Source of the DNA: Agrococcus baldri
Lineage (GTDB): Bacteria; Actinomycetota; Actinomycetes; Actinomycetales; Microbacteriaceae
Length of the DNA: 64,000 nt
Assembly: GCA_900114805.1 (NCBI GenBank)
Contig: FOZN01000001.1
Location: 124,001 to 188,000 of the forward strand
Direction of reading: 5' to 3'
In this document: piece after piece, positions 43,094-53,313 of the stretch
How the letters are laid out: the number at the start of each line of letters is the position of its first letter
Numbering within the stretch: the stretch's first letter is position 1
Made by a program: the position numbers and the translations under genes
The notes under the pieces: model-generated
The model's input: the letters and a program-made list of their open reading frames with translations, nothing else
Told to the model about the DNA's origin: nothing
Databases searched by the model: none

Positions 43094-44082
43094 CACAGGC
43101 GCACCCTCGCAGCGACAGCGCAGACGGCGGCGACCACGACCAGCACGACCAGCGGCAGGGCGCCCGGCCGGTCGACCACCTGGATCTGCGGCGGCGTCTC
43201 GATGTAGCCGGCCTCGATGGCGTTCACCCGGTCGACGATCTGCGGCACGGTCTGGGCGAAGTCGAGCGGGAAGTAGGCGCCGCCGGTGCCCTCGGCCGTC
43301 TCGCGCAGCTCCTGCGAGACCGGGTCGCCGCCCCAGTCGAACGGGTTGATGGCGTACACGCGCACCTCGTGGTCGACGGCGAGCTGCCCCGCCTGCGGCA
43401 GCGAGAAGATCTGCTGCCCGTTCACCATGTTGTCGGTGGCGAGGATGATCGAGCGCGGCCGCTCGCTGGCCTCCAGGTCGGCGAAGTCGAGCACGCAGGA
43501 GGCGAGCCCGTCGCCCACCAGCGAGGCGCCCAGGCCGCTGGCGGTGCCGGCGAGGTAGTTGAACTGCTCGTCGGGCCCGAGCGTGCCGTTCAGCGCCCGC
43601 TCGTAGCGGCCCAGCTGCTCGGCGATGTAGTCGTAGTCGCTCGTGAGCGGGAACGACATGACGCTCGACGCGTCGAAGATGCGCATGCCGATGCGCTCGC
43701 CGTCGAGCCCGGCCGCGATCTGCTGGTAGACGCCGAGGATCTCGGCATCCACGTCGACCATCGAGCCGGAGACGTCCAGGCACAGCATGATGTCGCGCTT
43801 GTAGTCGTCCTCCTGGTTGGCGTGGATGCCGGAGGGCCGCGCCGCGACCGCGCCGGCGACGAGCGCACCCACGACCGAGGCGAGCAGGGCGCCGCCGATC
43901 CACAGCCGGTAGCGCAGCAACGCACCGCGGAACGCGGCGAGCCCGGTCATGCGATCGACGTGCGCGACCGGCAGGCCCCGGTCGCGGCGATGACGCGGCA
44001 GCCACAGGCCGAGCACGGCGAGCACCACCGCCACGACGCCCGCGAGGGCGAGCATCCACGGCCACAGCAGCATCACATCCAT
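43093..44082 (-). CDS. VWA-domain membrane protein (BatA-like), first copy
   Basis: A 329-residue protein: two N-terminal membrane helices (MLALAGVVAVVLAVLGLWL; GGALLASVVGALVAGAVA), a VWA domain with a perfect MIDAS (LCLDVSGSM), SIILATDNMVNG carrying the Asp, and a C-terminal helix (ALPLVVLVVVAAVCAVAA). The start overlaps the DUF4381-like gene by 10 nt; an ATG three codons further in would give the 1-nt overlap typical of this cluster and is an alternative. Part of the MoxR-DUF58 cluster. Confidence 0.92.
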   Translation of the reverse strand: MDVMLLWPWMLALAGVVAVVLAVLGLWLPRHRRDRGLPVAHVDRMTGLAAFRGALLRYRLWIGGALLASVVGALVAGAVAARPSGIHANQEDDYKRDIMLCLDVSGSMVDVDAEILGVYQQIAAGLDGERIGMRIFDASSVMSFPLTSDYDYIAEQLGRYERALNGTLGPDEQFNYLAGTASGLGASLVGDGLASCVLDFADLEASERPRSIILATDNMVNGQQIFSLPQAGQLAVDHEVRVYAINPFDWGGDPVSQELRETAEGTGGAYFPLDFAQTVPQIVDRVNAIEAGYIETPPQIQVVDRPGALPLVVLVVVAAVCAVAARVRL

Positions 44083-44573
44083 GTCGCCACCACCTGCCGG
44101 GCCGAGGCGATCGCGGCGTCGGGGTCGTGCCTGGCGGCGCGGCGGAACGACGAGGGGTAGTACTGCGAGACGGCGCCCTCGACCGAGGGCAGGTCAGCCT
44201 CGCCCAGGTCGCGCAGCGTCATCACCTCTGCCACCACGCCGGTCGACTCGTGGGCGAAGAAGCGCAGCACGAGGCTGAGCCGCTGCGAGAGCTCGCGCGG
44301 GTCGAGCTCGCCCGCCTGGTGCTCGGCGACCACCTCGTCGATCATGCCGAGGTACTTCTGCTTCACGCTGCGCACGTCGATCGGCACGGGCGGCGGCGGT
44401 GGCGGCGTGAGGATGCCGCGCGGCCGCGTCCACAGCCACGAGAAGGCGTACAGCGCGATCACCAGCAGCAGCGCGCTGGCGCCCAGCACCCACCACGGCC
44501 AGTAGCCGAAGGGGCCGTAGGTGTCGGGGGCGGGCAGCATGGCCAGCCCGGCTGCGGCTTCAGCGGCGCGCAC
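44073..44573 (-). CDS. DUF4381-like membrane protein
   Basis: A 166-residue protein with one membrane helix (WWVLGASALLLVIALYAFSWLW), a Pro-rich juxtamembrane linker (seven prolines) and a cytoplasmic helical domain (SVKQKYLGMIDEVVAEHQAG; ELSQRLSLVLRFFAHEST). Position between DUF58 and the VWA genes matches DUF4381 proteins of Bat operons. GTG start with AGAGG at 7 nt, overlapping the DUF58 gene end by 14 nt. Confidence 0.82.
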   Translation of the reverse strand: MRAAEAAAGLAMLPAPDTYGPFGYWPWWVLGASALLLVIALYAFSWLWTRPRGILTPPPPPPVPIDVRSVKQKYLGMIDEVVAEHQAGELDPRELSQRLSLVLRFFAHESTGVVAEVMTLRDLGEADLPSVEGAVSQYYPSSFRRAARHDPDAAIASARQVVATWM

Positions 44574-45453
44574 GGCGGTGCCTCTCGAGCAGCGTGAACA
44601 GCGAGCCGATGGCGGTCTCGGTCGAGGCGATGCGAGCGGATGCGATGCCCAGGGTGCGCAGGCCCGTCTCGAGCCGCTCCCGGCGCTCTGCGCTGGCGCC
44701 GTCGAAGGCCTTCCGCAGCCCGCGATCGCGCCGCAGGAAGGCGGGCAGGCCGGCGCCGGTGTCGACGCCGACGAGCTCGCGGTGGTCGCCCGCGCGCGAC
44801 ATCAGGTCGGCGTCGCCGATCGACACCCACAGCACCTCGTGCCTGGCGTGCAGCCGGCCCAGGTGCACGTCGAGGTCGTGCGTGTAGGCCAGGTCGTCGG
44901 CGACCACCACGATCAAGGAGCGTCGACGCATCCGCCGCACGGCATGCTCGAGCACCGCCGCCAGGTTCGAGCGCGGGCCCTCGACCGAGATCGCCTCGTC
45001 GATGCGCCGCAGCATGCGCTCGAGGTGCGACTCGCTGCCGCCCTCCTGCATGTCCTGCCGCCGCTCCTGGTCGCCCATCAGCAGCGCGACGCGGTCGCCG
45101 TGGCGGGTGGCGAGGTAGCCCAGCACGCCGGCGACCAGGATCGCGAGCTCGCGCTTCGACTCCCCCGACTCCGCGATGGCCGCCATGTTGCGGCCGGAGT
45201 CCACCACCAGCAGCACGTTGTGCTGGCGCGAGGCGATGTAGCGCTTGACGAGCGGCACGTGGCTGCGCGCGGTCGCCTTCCAGTCGATGTCCTTGACCTC
45301 GTCGCCCGGCTGGTACTCGCGCAGGTCGTCGAAGTCGTGGCTGCGGCCGTGGTGGATCGAGGCGTACTCCCCGTCGAGCAGCTCGAGGGTACGGCGATGC
45401 GCGTGAATCGACATGGTCGTCTTCACCTTGCGCAGCCGCCGCTGGGTCGTCAC
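44560..45453 (-). CDS. DUF58-domain protein (Bat-type cluster)
   Basis: A 297-residue soluble DUF58 protein. Signature FDDLREYQPGDEVKDIDWKATARSHVPLVKRY (the DUF58 core, read in pieces) followed by a degenerate VWA-like fold (VLLVVDSGRNM). DUF58 proteins work with MoxR AAA+ ATPases, probably as adaptors that present VWA proteins. 4 nt after the MoxR stop. Confidence 0.92.
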   Translation of the reverse strand: MTTQRRLRKVKTTMSIHAHRRTLELLDGEYASIHHGRSHDFDDLREYQPGDEVKDIDWKATARSHVPLVKRYIASRQHNVLLVVDSGRNMAAIAESGESKRELAILVAGVLGYLATRHGDRVALLMGDQERRQDMQEGGSESHLERMLRRIDEAISVEGPRSNLAAVLEHAVRRMRRRSLIVVVADDLAYTHDLDVHLGRLHARHEVLWVSIGDADLMSRAGDHRELVGVDTGAGLPAFLRRDRGLRKAFDGASAERRERLETGLRTLGIASARIASTETAIGSLFTLLERHRRARR

Positions 45454-45457
45454 GGCG

Positions 45458-46465
<1,008 letters not shown>

Positions 46466-46543
46466 GCGTCGCTCCTCGCGGTCGGTCGCCGCGGCCGCTG
46501 CCGGGCATGCTCTGACGGGCTCTCGCCCCGGTCACGGTATCTG

Positions 46544-46576
46544 CTCACGCGATCAGCACTCTGGAGATTGCGTGAG
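46544..46576. promoter_or_regulatory. Inverted repeat upstream of the MoxR operon
   Basis: CTCACGC (46544-46550) and GCGTGAG (46570-46576), 19 nt apart, in the 128-bp gap between the MFS gene and MoxR. Candidate operator or hairpin; no clear promoter hexamers. Confidence 0.3.
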
Positions 46577-46586
46577 CGGATGCGGT

Positions 46587-46604
46587 GTGCCGCTCATGCG
46601 GCAC
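46587..46604 (-). terminator. Hairpin at the MFS stop codon
   Basis: GTGCCGC / GCGGCAC with a 4-nt loop, spanning the last codons and stop of the MFS gene. Probable end of the ispG-MFS transcript. Confidence 0.4.
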
Positions 46605-47898
46605 GGTCACGCACGCGCGTGGCCAGGATGGCCGCGACCACCAGCGCCGCGATCACCGGCAGCATCGCGAGGTTCAGCCCGGCGTAGCCGACCACGCCCA
46701 GGATCGGGCCGGCAGCGGCCCCGGCGGCGGCCGCGCACAGCCCCATCACGAGATCCGATCGGCCCTGCAGCGCCGGGCGCAGCGGCAGCTCGACCGCTGC
46801 GGCGACCAGCGTCGACCCGGCGACGGTCGCGGCGCTCCAGCCCAGACCCAGCAGCGCCAGCCCGATGGGCGCGAGGCTGGCGGGCAGGGCGAGGTTCGCC
46901 GCGATCGCGAGCAGCAGGATGACGGCGCCGGTGAGCACGGTCGCGCGGGCGCCGACGCGGTCGGTGAGCCACCCGAACAGCGGCGAGAGCGCGTACATGC
47001 CGGCGGTGTGCGCGCTCATCGTGAAGCCGATGACGCCCAGGTGCTGGCCGGCGTGGTCGAGGTGCACGGGGGTGAGCGCCATGACGCCGACCATCGTCGA
47101 ATGGGCGGCAGCGACCGCGATCACGGCGGCGAGGGCACGCGGATGCGCGCGCAGGCGCAGGCGCGGCCGCTCGGTCTGCGGGGGCAGGCCGACGCGGCTC
47201 TCCAGCAGCGGATCCGGTCGCAGCAGCACCCACAGGACGGCGGCGGTGATCGCCATCGCGACGGCCGAGATGACGTATGCGCCGACCAGGTGCGGCAGCC
47301 CGAGCGCCAGCCCGAGCGCATCGCCGGGGCCGATGAGGTTCGGGCCGATGACCACGCCGATGGTCGTCATCCACACGACGAGCGACAGGTCGCGGCCGCG
47401 ATGGCGGGGCGTGGAGAGATCGGTCGCGGCGAAGCGCGACTGGAGGTTCACGGCCATCGCGCCGCCGAGCACGAAGAAGCCCGGCAGCACGAGCAGCGGC
47501 GAGTCGAGCGAACCGCCGACGGCGAGGATCACGGCGCCGGCGAGCGCCAGCAGCGTGCCGGTCGTCAGCGCGATGCGGCGGCCGCGCCGCTGCGCCAGTC
47601 GCGCCAGCGGCACCGCGAGCCCGGCGCCGCCCAGCGTCAGCAGCGTGGCGGCGAGGCCGGCGAGCTCCGCGCGACCGGTGACCTGCTCGACCAGCAGCGA
47701 GCCGACGCCGAGCGCGACGCCGTTGGAGAGGCCGCCGAGCGCCTGCGCGACCGAGAGCACCACGAGCGTGCGGCCCTGCGCGGGGTGCGGCCGATCCGCG
47801 GCCGCCTCGGGCTGCAGCCCGACGCTCAGCGCGGTCTCGTCTGCAGCCCCGTCGGGAGCGGGCTGGGCGCGCGGTGGTTCACCCGGCGACTGGCTCAT
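46594..47898 (-). CDS. Major facilitator superfamily transporter
   Basis: A 434-residue MFS permease with 12 predicted helices and a central basic loop (LRPDPLLESRVG to RLRLRAHPRAL). GRRIALTTG after TM2 and LTDRVGARAT between TM8 and TM9 are the MFS motif-A equivalents. The N-terminal 45 residues are hydrophilic and Pro/Ala-rich. Starts 1 nt after the ispG stop, so both are co-transcribed, although an exporter has no evident link to isoprenoid synthesis. Substrate unknown; the drug-efflux subgroup is a reasonable guess. Confidence 0.93.
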   Translation of the reverse strand: MSQSPGEPPRAQPAPDGAADETALSVGLQPEAAADRPHPAQGRTLVVLSVAQALGGLSNGVALGVGSLLVEQVTGRAELAGLAATLLTLGGAGLAVPLARLAQRRGRRIALTTGTLLALAGAVILAVGGSLDSPLLVLPGFFVLGGAMAVNLQSRFAATDLSTPRHRGRDLSLVVWMTTIGVVIGPNLIGPGDALGLALGLPHLVGAYVISAVAMAITAAVLWVLLRPDPLLESRVGLPPQTERPRLRLRAHPRALAAVIAVAAAHSTMVGVMALTPVHLDHAGQHLGVIGFTMSAHTAGMYALSPLFGWLTDRVGARATVLTGAVILLLAIAANLALPASLAPIGLALLGLGWSAATVAGSTLVAAAVELPLRPALQGRSDLVMGLCAAAAGAAAGPILGVVGYAGLNLAMLPVIAALVVAAILATRVRDRAA

Positions 47899-47899
47899 G

Positions 47900-49042
47900 T
47901 CAGACCGTGACGACCTCGGCCTCGCCGGCCGGCAGGCCCTGCTCGTCGGCGATGCGGCGCGCCTCCTCGATCAGGGTGGCGACGATGTCGGCCTCCGGCA
48001 CGGTCTTGACGACCTCGCCCTTGATGAAGATCTGCCCCTTGCCGTTGCCCGAGGCGACCCCGAGGTCGGCCTCGCGGGCCTCGCCGGGACCGTTGACGAC
48101 GCATCCCATCACGGCGACGCGCAGCGGGATCTGCACATCCTTGAGGCCCTCGGTGACGTCCTCCGCGAGCGTGTAGACGTCGACCTGCGCGCGGCCGCAC
48201 GACGGGCAGGAGACGATCTCGAGCTTCTTCTCGCGCAGCCCCAGCGACTGCAGGATCTGCATGCCCACCTTGATCTCCTCGACCGGCGGGGCCGAGAGCG
48301 AGACGCGGATGGTGTCGCCGATGCCCTCGGCGAGCAGGATGCCGAACGCGGTCGCCGACTTGATCGTGCCCTGGAAGGCCGGGCCCGCCTCGGTCACGCC
48401 CAGGTGCAGCGGCCAGTCGCCGCGCTCGGCGAGCTGCCGGTAGGTCTTCACCATCACCACCGGGTCGTGGTGCTTGACCGAGATCTTGAAGTCGTGGAAG
48501 TCGTGCTCCTCGAACAGGCTCGCCTCCCAGACCGCCGACTCGACGAGCGCCTCGGGGGTGGCCTTGCCGTACTTCTGGAGCAGGCGCGGGTCGAGGCTGC
48601 CGGCGTTGACGCCGATGCGCAGGCTCGTGCCGGCGTCCTTCGCGGCCTTGGCGATCTCGCCGACCTTGTCGTCGAACTTGCGGATGTTGCCCGGGTTGAC
48701 GCGCACGGCGGCGCAGCCGGCGTCGATGGCCTGGAAGACGTACTTCGGCTGGAAGTGGATGTCGGCGATCACCGGGATCTGGCTCTTCTTCGCGATGATG
48801 TGGAGCACATCGGCGTCGTCCTGGCTCGGCACCGCGACGCGCACGATGTCGCAGCCGGTGGCGGTGAGCTCGGCGATCTGCTGCAGCGTCGCGTTGATGT
48901 CGGTGGTCTTGGTCGTGGTCATCGACTGCACCGAGACCGGCGCGTCGCCGCCGACGAGCACCTTGCCGACCTTGATCTGCCGGCTCTTGCGGCGGGGCGC
49001 GAGCGTGAGCGACTCGGGCTTGCCGAGGTTGATGGCTGCCAT
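47900..49042 (-). CDS. ispG: 4-hydroxy-3-methylbut-2-enyl-diphosphate synthase
   Basis: [4Fe-4S] enzyme of the MEP isoprenoid pathway, converting MEcPP to HMBPP. The 380-residue protein has [13 protein letters not shown] at the N-terminal TIM barrel, and cluster ligands in SCPSCGR and [14 protein letters not shown]. Dxr of the same pathway is encoded 4 kb away. Leaderless ATG after TAGTCT. It keeps the order dxr-rseP-ispG, interrupted twice by plus-strand genes. Confidence 0.98.
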   Translation of the reverse strand: MAAINLGKPESLTLAPRRKSRQIKVGKVLVGGDAPVSVQSMTTTKTTDINATLQQIAELTATGCDIVRVAVPSQDDADVLHIIAKKSQIPVIADIHFQPKYVFQAIDAGCAAVRVNPGNIRKFDDKVGEIAKAAKDAGTSLRIGVNAGSLDPRLLQKYGKATPEALVESAVWEASLFEEHDFHDFKISVKHHDPVVMVKTYRQLAERGDWPLHLGVTEAGPAFQGTIKSATAFGILLAEGIGDTIRVSLSAPPVEEIKVGMQILQSLGLREKKLEIVSCPSCGRAQVDVYTLAEDVTEGLKDVQIPLRVAVMGCVVNGPGEAREADLGVASGNGKGQIFIKGEVVKTVPEADIVATLIEEARRIADEQGLPAGEAEVVTV

Positions 49043-49049
49043 GGCATCA

Positions 49050-49055
49050 AGACTA
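49050..49055 (-). promoter_or_regulatory. -10 element TAGTCT of leaderless ispG
   Basis: TAGTCT, 7 nt before the ATG at 49042; within the 58-bp divergent gap with the RNase HI gene. Confidence 0.55.
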
Positions 49056-49088
49056 CGCGCCGCGGCGATGAGCGCGGACGCGGCCTGG

Positions 49089-49094
49089 CAGGAT
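49089..49094 (+). promoter_or_regulatory. Weak -10 element CAGGAT before the RNase HI gene
   Basis: CAGGAT stands 6 nt before the GTG at 49101; it fits the leaderless spacing but lacks the first T. Confidence 0.35.
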
Positions 49095-49100
49095 CGACGG

Positions 49101-49994
49101 GTGATCACCGCAGCGGCAGACGGCTCCTCCCTCGGCAACCCCGGCCCCACCGGCTGGGCCTGGTACATCGACGAGGCCCGCTGGGCCGCCGGCGGCCAGC
49201 GCCAGGGCACGAACAACATCGGTGAGCTCTCGGCCGTCATCGACCTGCTGCAGCAGTCCGGCGGCGTCGACGAGCTGCACATCCTGTGCGACAGCCAGTA
49301 CGTCATCAAGGCGATCACGCAGTGGATGCCGGGCTGGAAGCGCAAGGGCTGGAAGAAGGCCGACGGCAAGCCGGTGATGAACGTCGAGCTCATGCAGGAG
49401 CTCGACCGGCTCATGACCGAGCGCCGGGCTGCGGGCGGCGTCGTGACGTTCGAGTGGGTGAAGGGCCACGCGGGTCACGAGCTCAACGAGGCCGCCGACC
49501 GGCTCGCGAACGGCGCGGCCGCCGCCTACCAGCGGGGCAAGGTGCCGGATGCGGGACCCGGGTTCGGCGGCGTCACGAGCGCGGCTGCGCCGGCGCCCGC
49601 GCCCGCCGCGCCCGTGCACTCCCCCGATCTCTTCGACGGCTTCGACTTCCTCACCGACGCGCCTGCGGAGGCGGAGGTCGTGCGGCTCGAGCGCTCGCTG
49701 CTGAGCGATGAGGTGCGTGCCGACCCGGCCTCGGTCGCGGCGCTGCTGCACCCTGAGTGGGAGGAGATCGGCGTCTCCGGCCGGCGCTGGAGCCGCGACG
49801 AGCTGCTCGCCGAGATCGCGCCGCTGCCCTCGCCGGTCGAGCTCGAGCTGCTCGCCACCCACGAGCTCGGCGACGACACGCTGCTCATCCTCTGGCGCTC
49901 GGCCGGCGACGAGCCGGCGCTGCGCAGCAGCCTCTGGGTGCGCACCGGCGGCCGCTGGCGCCAGCGCTTCCACCAGGGCACCCGCGAGCAGTAG
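49101..49994 (+). CDS. Ribonuclease HI fused to a DUF4440/NTF2-like domain
   Basis: A 297-residue fusion. Residues 1-145 are RNase HI, with all four catalytic acids: Asp7 ([12 protein letters not shown]), Glu42 (NNIGELSAV), Asp64 (LCDSQYVI) and Asp133 (NEAADRLA), plus KGHAGH. It degrades RNA in RNA-DNA hybrids. A Pro/Ala linker leads to a C-terminal domain (about 205-297: [38 protein letters not shown]) that has the DUF4440 pattern of the NTF2-like fold, whose role here is unknown. GTG start; the putative -10 is the weaker CAGGAT at 6 nt. Confidence 0.92.
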   Translation: MITAAADGSSLGNPGPTGWAWYIDEARWAAGGQRQGTNNIGELSAVIDLLQQSGGVDELHILCDSQYVIKAITQWMPGWKRKGWKKADGKPVMNVELMQELDRLMTERRAAGGVVTFEWVKGHAGHELNEAADRLANGAAAAYQRGKVPDAGPGFGGVTSAAAPAPAPAAPVHSPDLFDGFDFLTDAPAEAEVVRLERSLLSDEVRADPASVAALLHPEWEEIGVSGRRWSRDELLAEIAPLPSPVELELLATHELGDDTLLILWRSAGDEPALRSSLWVRTGGRWRQRFHQGTREQ

Positions 49995-50057
49995 CCGCCC
50001 GAGCGGTCGCGCCTCCCCCGCGGCGATCTCGCGCCGTGGAAGGCCACCCGCAGGTCG

Positions 50058-50133
50058 CGAGCAGAGGAGATGTCTCCGGGAGAGGACGATTTCTCCTCGG
50101 CTGGCGCCGGATCCCGAATCTCTCCTCCGCTCG
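50058..50133. repeat. Imperfect palindrome between the RNase HI and rseP stops
   Basis: CGAGCAGAGGAGAT (50058-50071) pairs imperfectly with ATCTCTCCTCCGCTCG (50118-50133); the interior carries further GGAGA / TCTCC copies able to form alternative stems. It fills most of the 156-bp convergent gap and probably terminates both genes. Confidence 0.5.
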
Positions 50134-50150
50134 AGACGCGCAGGCGCGCG

Positions 50151-51479
50151 CTACCCGCCGAAGACGCTGATCGGCTTGACGATGTCGGCGTAGATCAGCA
50201 GCGCGCTCATGACGCCGAGCACCGCGGTCACCGCGAGGGTCACCGGCACCCACTTGGCCGTGTCCAGCGGTGTTGCGACCTTCCCGCGCAGCTTCGCCCA
50301 TCCGCGCCGCACCGCATCGACGATCGCGCCCAGCACGTGGCCGCCGTCGAGCGGCATGAGCGGGATGAGGTTGAACACGAACAGCGCTACGTTGAGGCTC
50401 GCGATCAGCTGCACCATGGCGCTGATCCGCTCGAGCACGGGCACCTGGTCGAGCGCCGCGATCTCGCCCGCCATGCGGCCGACGCCGACGACCGACATCG
50501 GTCCGTTCGGGTCGCGCTCCCCCGGTCCGAACGCGGCCTCCGCCACGTCGACGAGCCGCTGCGGCAGGGTGATGATGAGCTCGCCCACCCGCACGACGTT
50601 GTCGCCGACGGCGGGCAGCACGGCGCTGACAGGCTGCTGCTCGACCTCGTAGCGCGGGCCGATGCCGACGAAGCCGACGGTCTCGGTGAGCGGCTCGCCG
50701 TCCACCTCGACCATCTGGCCGGCGTCGTCGAAGACGTAGCGCTCGCTCGGCAGCGGGGCGACCTCGAGCGTCATCTCCGCCCCGTCGCGCTCGACGACGA
50801 ACGGCACGCGCTCGCCGCCGAGCTCGCGGATCGCGCCCTGGATGTCGTCCCAGCGGTCGATCGGCTGGCCGGCGATCGAGACGATCCGGTCGCCCGGCTC
50901 GATGCCCGCCTCTGCGGCCGGCGCGAGCGGGTCGCTCGCCTCGCAGTCGGTGCGGTCGGCGGATGCGGCGATGACGCACTCCGAGACGCTCGCGATCGTG
51001 GTCGAGGGCACGGCGATGCCGAAGCCGCACAGCACGACGCCGTAGGCGACGATGGCGATCAGCAGGTTCATGGTCGGGCCGCCGAGCATGATCACGATGC
51101 GCTTCCAGGTGGCCAGGCGCCAGAACGCCCGCTCCTCCTCGCCCTCGTGGATCGTGTCGGCGCTCGAGTCACGCGCATCCTGCACGAGCGTGTCGAGGAA
51201 GCCCGTGGACGCATCCCGCGACTCACCGCCTGGCCGCAGCGGCGGGAACATGCCCGACATGGAGATGTAGCCGCCGAGCGGGATCCACTTCATGCCGTAC
51301 TCGGTCTCGCCCCTGCGGAACGAGAAGATGGTCGGCCCGAAGCCGATCATCCACTGGCCGACGCGCACGCCGAAGAGCTTCGCGGGCCACAGGTGCCCGA
51401 GCTCGTGCAGGCCGATCGAGACGGCCAGGCCGACGACGACGACGAGCACGCCCACGATGTAGAGGAGGACGGCTTCCAT
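50151..51479 (-). CDS. rseP: Site-2 protease (RseP/Rip1 family)
   Basis: Intramembrane zinc protease that cleaves anti-sigma factors within the membrane. The 442-residue protein has HELGH in the first helix (GLAVSIGLHELGHLWPAK split), a GGYISMSGMF strand, a PDZ domain (about residues 175-260, AGIEPGDRIVSIAG) and the second metal site PLMPLDGGHVL. An acidic insertion (about 80-115) before TM2 is typical of actinobacterial members. TAGCCT lies 9 nt before the ATG. Lies in dxr-rseP-ispG order. Confidence 0.96.
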   Translation of the reverse strand: MEAVLLYIVGVLVVVVGLAVSIGLHELGHLWPAKLFGVRVGQWMIGFGPTIFSFRRGETEYGMKWIPLGGYISMSGMFPPLRPGGESRDASTGFLDTLVQDARDSSADTIHEGEEERAFWRLATWKRIVIMLGGPTMNLLIAIVAYGVVLCGFGIAVPSTTIASVSECVIAASADRTDCEASDPLAPAAEAGIEPGDRIVSIAGQPIDRWDDIQGAIRELGGERVPFVVERDGAEMTLEVAPLPSERYVFDDAGQMVEVDGEPLTETVGFVGIGPRYEVEQQPVSAVLPAVGDNVVRVGELIITLPQRLVDVAEAAFGPGERDPNGPMSVVGVGRMAGEIAALDQVPVLERISAMVQLIASLNVALFVFNLIPLMPLDGGHVLGAIVDAVRRGWAKLRGKVATPLDTAKWVPVTLAVTAVLGVMSALLIYADIVKPISVFGG

Positions 51480-51488
51480 CGAGCGTCA

Positions 51489-51494
51489 AGGCTA
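51489..51494 (-). promoter_or_regulatory. -10 element TAGCCT of rseP
   Basis: TAGCCT, 9 nt before the ATG at 51479, slightly longer than the other leaderless spacings. Confidence 0.45.
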
Positions 51495-51513
51495 GTGCCA
51501 TAGGCAATGTGCC

Positions 51514-51519
51514 TACGCT
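51514..51519 (+). promoter_or_regulatory. -10 element TACGCT of leaderless lysozyme-like gene
   Basis: TACGCT, 7 nt before the ATG at 51527. Confidence 0.55.
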
Positions 51520-51526
51520 GGCGAGC

Positions 51527-52210
51527 ATGTCCGGCAGCCCAGCATCGCGTCGCGCAGCTGCGCGCCGTCCCGCCACGCCGCGCGGCGGCACCCGTCGCGG
51601 CCGCGCGGGCACCGGTGCAGGTGCGCGCCGGCCCGTCGCCGAGCGCGTGCCCGCCTCGCGGCTCGACGGCCGGGCGATCGTGCTGGGCGCGATCGGACTG
51701 CTGCTGGTGGTGCTGCTCGCCTGGGCGATCACCCGCCCCGCGCCCGATCCGGTCGCGCAGACGGCGCGCGTCGAGGGCGAGCTGCCGCGCTCGGTCGCCG
51801 GCTGGAGCGGTGGGCAGCTGGCGAACGCCGCCATCGTCGTGCAGGCGGGCCGCGACCTGGGGCTCTCAGAGCGCGACGTGCGGATCGGCGTGATGACGGC
51901 GATGGGCGAGTCGAGCCTGCGGGTGGTCGACCACGGCGACGACGCCGGCCCCGACTCGCGCGGCCTCTTCCAGCAGCGCACCGGCTGGGGCGACTACGAG
52001 ATCCGAATGGATGCGTACGGCTCGGCCGTGCTCTTCTACCGGGCGCTCGCGAAGCTCGAGGGCCGCGAGCAGCTGGCCCCGACGCGCGTCGCGCACGGGG
52101 TGCAGATCAACCTCGACCCCGATCACTACGCGCGCTGGTGGGACGACGCGGGCGCCGTGGTGGCGGCGATCGACGACGCGGACGTCGAGGTGGTGGTGCT
52201 CCCCCGCTAG
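51527..52210 (+). CDS. Membrane-anchored lysozyme/transglycosylase-like protein
   Basis: A 227-residue protein: Arg/Ala/Gly-rich cytoplasmic N-terminus (about 45 residues), one membrane helix ([19 protein letters not shown]), then an extracellular domain with [18 protein letters not shown] and [13 protein letters not shown]. The Glu of MGES and the GLFQQR motif are typical of actinobacterial lysozyme-like domains that cut peptidoglycan glycan strands. Leaderless ATG. Its TAG stop is interlocked with the dxr stop in CTAG. Not part of a prophage, as neighbours are housekeeping genes. Confidence 0.85.
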   Translation: MSGSPASRRAAARRPATPRGGTRRGRAGTGAGARRPVAERVPASRLDGRAIVLGAIGLLLVVLLAWAITRPAPDPVAQTARVEGELPRSVAGWSGGQLANAAIVVQAGRDLGLSERDVRIGVMTAMGESSLRVVDHGDDAGPDSRGLFQQRTGWGDYEIRMDAYGSAVLFYRALAKLEGREQLAPTRVAHGVQINLDPDHYARWWDDAGAVVAAIDDADVEVVVLPR

Positions 52211-53313
52211 CGGTTCACGCCGGCGGCCTCGTCGGCGGCGCGGCGCGCCCAGCGCTCGGCGGCGAGCACCGTCTCGAGCGTCAGCTCCCCCGGCTCGTGC
52301 TGCTCGAGCACCCGCTCGATGGTGGGGATGATGTCGAGGAAGCCGATCTCGCCCAGGTGGAAGGCCGTGACCGCCTGCTCGTTCGCGGCGTTGAACACCG
52401 CGGGGAACGTCGAGCCCGCCCGGCCGACGCGCTTCGCGAGCGCCACGGCGGGGAAGGCCTCCTCGTCGAGCGGCTCGAACTCCCAGCTCGACGCGGTCGT
52501 CCAGTCGAGCGGCGTGCCCACCTCTGCGATGCGGTGCGGCCAGTCGAGCCCGAGCGAGAGCGGCAGCCGCATGTCGGGTGGCGAGGCCTGCACGATCGTC
52601 GAGCCATCGATGAACTCGACCATCGAGTGCACGATCGACTGCGGGTGCACGGTCACGTCGATGCGCTCGAGCGGCACGTCGAACAGCAGGTGGGCCTCGA
52701 TCACCTCGAGGCCCTTGTTGACCATCGTGGCCGAGTTGGTCGTGACCATCGGCCCCATGTCCCACGTGGGGTGCGCGAGCGCATCCGCCGGTGACACATC
52801 CGCCATCCGCTGGCGGCTCCAGCCCCGGAAGGGTCCACCGGATGCGGTGAGCACGAGCCTGCGCACCTCGGCGTGGTCTCCGGCGCGCAGGCACTGCGCG
52901 ATGGCCGAGTGCTCAGAGTCCACCGGCACGATCTGGCCGGGCTGCGCGCGCGCCATGACCAGGTCGCCGCCGGCGATGAGCGATTCCTTGTTGGCGAGCG
53001 CAAGGGTGCGGCCGGCATCGATCGCGGCGAGCGTGGGCGCGAGCCCGACCGAGCCGGTGATGCCGTTGACCACGACGTCGGCCTCGACCGACTCGATCAT
53101 GGTGACTGCCGCATCCGCCCCCAGTGCCGCCTCGCCGCCGAACTCGGCCTGCTGGGCGTCGAGGCCCGCCCGATCGCTGCCGGCGATGAGGCCGACGACC
53201 TCGAAGCGGTTCGGGTTGGCGCGGATGACGTCGAGCGTCTGCACGCCGATCGAGCCGGTGGAGCCGAGCAGGATGACGCGGCGGCGCTGGCCCGTGCTGC
53301 TGGAGGGGCTCAT
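52207..53313 (-). CDS. dxr: 1-deoxy-D-xylulose 5-phosphate reductoisomerase
   Basis: NADPH- and metal-dependent second step of the MEP pathway. The 368-residue protein has [30 protein letters not shown], the metal-binding [18 protein letters not shown] and MNKGLE-type helix ([16 protein letters not shown]), [10 protein letters not shown] at the C-terminus. The ATG overlaps the OsmC-family stop by 4 nt (ATGA), so dxr translation is tied to an oxidative-stress-type protein. Confidence 0.98.
   Translation of the reverse strand: MSPSSSTGQRRRVILLGSTGSIGVQTLDVIRANPNRFEVVGLIAGSDRAGLDAQQAEFGGEAALGADAAVTMIESVEADVVVNGITGSVGLAPTLAAIDAGRTLALANKESLIAGGDLVMARAQPGQIVPVDSEHSAIAQCLRAGDHAEVRRLVLTASGGPFRGWSRQRMADVSPADALAHPTWDMGPMVTTNSATMVNKGLEVIEAHLLFDVPLERIDVTVHPQSIVHSMVEFIDGSTIVQASPPDMRLPLSLGLDWPHRIAEVGTPLDWTTASSWEFEPLDEEAFPAVALAKRVGRAGSTFPAVFNAANEQAVTAFHLGEIGFLDIIPTIERVLEQHEPGELTLETVLAAERWARRAADEAAGVNR

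Noticed and set aside
51527-52210. Phage lysin as a sign of a prophage
   Set aside because: The protein is membrane-anchored, has a chromosomal-type leaderless promoter, and its neighbours rseP and dxr are core genes; no integrase, capsid or portal gene is near.
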